Positions 62,615 through 64,000 of a stretch of DNA of 64,000 nt are shown here, piece after piece. Origin of the DNA: JAUILH01 sp965230535 (GTDB lineage Bacteria; Bacteroidota; Bacteroidia; Flavobacteriales_D; JAUILH01); contig OZ246010.1 of NCBI GenBank assembly GCA_965230535.1, positions 2,108,001 through 2,172,000 of the forward strand, in the 5' to 3' direction. The number at the start of each line of letters is the position of its first letter. The first letter of the stretch is position 1. The notes under the pieces were generated by a model. It was not told the DNA's origin and ran no database searches. It worked only from the letters and a program-made list of their open reading frames with translations. A program made the translations under genes and the position numbers.

Positions 62615-64000
62615 ATGCTCATACAGCACGATAGTCAGGATCTTGAGTATCTTGACTTACTTCAGAGAAAACGATTATGGTTTGATATGGAACAAGGTCG
62701 TGGTAACATGACCGCCGGGGATAACGCTCCTAACATTAGTCAACCAAGGGAATCTTCTGAAATTGAGGCAGGGAATCTGGCGGACAAATTTACTGGTCCA
62801 ACAGCGAACAACCGATCAACCGACATTAGTGGAGCCAGGGAATCATCATCAGATAAGCTTTCAAGTGAACTTCAAAGAACATCCGGAACAGGAGAATCAA
62901 TTCCAGATGATTTTCGAACAGAGCTTGAGGATTCTACGGGCCAGGATTATTCTAATGTACGATTACACACAGACGATCGGTCTAAGGAAATGGTCTCCGA
63001 GATTAATGCAAAAGCTTTTACTCATGGCAATGACATATACATGCCTAAAGAAAACCATGATTTGTCGTCCCCAGAAGGCCAAAACCTTCTAGCGGAAGAA
63101 CTGATACATACCACCCAGAACAATGACACCATATATAGGTACTTGGATCAGGATCAGGTTGATGATTATATCGCTATGGGGGAACCTGGTTGGGAGGCTA
63201 TATTTAAGGACATTGTTGAAGATGGCATTGAGTGGTCGTTTTCTATTTATTTACCTCCATCTAGCGAAACGGCTATTAAGGCCATCCAAACCAATCCGGA
63301 CTTTTTAGTATTCATCCAAAAGAAAACCCTTGGTTCTGGTCGTTCCGCGTTTATTGCCATGGATTTGCTGGTTAAAGCAGGAAGAGAAGCATTTATTGAT
63401 CGTGCATCTATTGCAAAGACTGTTGCCGGAGAGTTAGAATACATAAAAGCTCAAGTTAACACACTTTCCCCTCCACAGAGTGAAGAAGACTATGATCGTT
63501 TCATCTCTGATATTGACTGGATGATAAGTAATCTTAAGGCGGATAAATTCCCTCTACATAGTCTCAAAAAAATAAAAACCTATGTTAACATCTTCCTATC
63601 AAAATTAGACAACATGTTACTTGTCTTCTCCAAGATGGATGAGATTGAAAATGGCAACAGTGGTCATGGAGCTAAGTTATCCGTTGGATTAAACAGGTAT
63701 CAGATGGAACATTCCATGTATAGTTATCTGACTTTAATCAATCCACGACTGGATAGTATTACGTTTAGCATTGAATATGACGTTTGGGGTTGGGAAATGT
63801 ATAGAGGCCTTTATCATATAAATCTGAGTTTGAACAGGGGCAATGATACAGACCAAATGATTCTGTTAATTGAAAACGATCTAAATGCAGCTTCTACAGC
63901 GTTCTACAATAGTGGTGGACAAGGGGCGCTATGGCATTACATAGATGTTGAATCATCCAAGATTCAAGCTATTAAAGACAAGGGCACTTTTATGCCGTCA
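62615..64000 (+). CDS. Protein with eCIS-core (DUF4157) domain, degenerate HExxH; 3' end outside window
   Basis: The frame is open from TTG 62603 / ATG 62615 to the window edge (462 codons so far, no stop). After a polar, low-complexity N-terminus (to about residue 88), a DUF4157/eCIS-core domain follows: ESIPDDFRTELEDSTGQDY, NVRLHTD, AKAFTHGNDIYMP, SPEGQNLLAEELIHTTQN. In the family the last block is usually HELxH; here it is EELIH (E161, E162, H165), which should abolish zinc binding. The remaining 300 residues are helical with a beta segment near the end and match no family I know. DUF4157 proteins are frequently encoded with extracellular contractile injection systems or as toxin headers. 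Downstream sequence is needed. Confidence 0.78.
   Translation, partial: MLIQHDSQDLEYLDLLQRKRLWFDMEQGRGNMTAGDNAPNISQPRESSEIEAGNLADKFTGPTANNRSTDISGARESSSDKLSSELQRTSGTGESIPDDFRTELEDSTGQDYSNVRLHTDDRSKEMVSEINAKAFTHGNDIYMPKENHDLSSPEGQNLLAEELIHTTQNNDTIYRYLDQDQVDDYIAMGEPGWEAIFKDIVEDGIEWSFSIYLPPSSETAIKAIQTNPDFLVFIQKKTLGSGRSAFIAMDLLVKAGREAFIDRASIAKTVAGELEYIKAQVNTLSPPQSEEDYDRFISDIDWMISNLKADKFPLHSLKKIKTYVNIFLSKLDNMLLVFSKMDEIENGNSGHGAKLSVGLNRYQMEHSMYSYLTLINPRLDSITFSIEYDVWGWEMYRGLYHINLSLNRGNDTDQMILLIENDLNAASTAFYNSGGQGALWHYIDVESSKIQAIKDKGTFMPS

Noticed and set aside
1..64000. tRNA, rRNA, insertion sequences or integrase genes
   Set aside because: None could be recognised on either strand by reading; a covariance-model scan was not possible.

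Overview
The window reads as chromosome from a Bacteroidota bacterium, most likely a marine or aquatic member of the order Flavobacteriales. The evidence is six large secreted proteins, most with type IX secretion (T9SS) C-terminal sorting domains of the YPNPSxGxF type; promoters that fit the Bacteroidota consensus (TTTG, about 20 bases, TAnnTTTG); the ileS - dksA-like - lspA gene order; and many TPR sensor proteins and SpoIIE-type phosphatases. The DNA is AT-rich. I see no rRNA, tRNA, insertion sequence, prophage or CRISPR array.

Layout. 1-2476: end of a carotenoid operon (crtD/crtI-like, cruF-like, crtZ, fused crtYcd) whose four genes overlap by 4 bases each. 2442-5039: secreted lamin-tail protein. 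5149-11263: asd facing an ileS, dksA-like, lspA, lipoprotein operon; lspA has no ATG, GTG or TTG start in frame. 11419-18717: two large T9SS cargo proteins, the second with a G9 tract in its coding sequence. 18728-21837: an acyltransferase and a three-gene operon. 21961-31206: a six-gene operon of YfiR-like protein, TPR protein, HAMP-SpoIIE phosphatase, NfeD-like protein, flotillin, and a sensor fusing propeller, Y_Y_Y, adenylate cyclase and HD domains. 31203-35043: a NarL-type two-component system with two small secreted proteins. 35040-38265: YwbE-like protein, universal stress protein, MsrB, a lipoprotein and a pseudouridine synthase. 38321-43134: another T9SS protein and three consecutive lipoproteins. 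43118-44260: phenylalanine hydroxylase and pterin dehydratase genes behind what looks like a tyrosine-responsive transcription attenuator. 44289-50997: a secreted TPR-CHAT protein, a DUF3817 membrane protein and a CotH-like secreted protein. 50994-57725: a minus-strand group of a membrane-tethered TPR-HTH regulator, TPR-SpoIIE phosphatase, gluzincin peptidase-like protein, acidic lipoprotein and formylglycine-generating-enzyme-like lipoprotein. 57941-62299: a SprB-like repeat adhesin whose signal peptide carries an in-frame TAA. 62615 to the window end: a partial protein with an eCIS-core (DUF4157) domain in which HExxH has become EELIH.

The strongest new signal is the phhA leader at 44105-44260. 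It holds a good promoter, a 16-codon peptide with three consecutive Tyr codons, mutually exclusive hairpins and a terminator, directly ahead of the enzyme that makes tyrosine from phenylalanine. Next are the cyclase-HD sensor in a flotillin operon, the eCIS-core protein at the right edge, the non-canonical lspA start, and two possible on/off devices in surface-protein genes (the G9 tract and the signal-peptide stop). All functional calls come from reading sequence; no database search was run.
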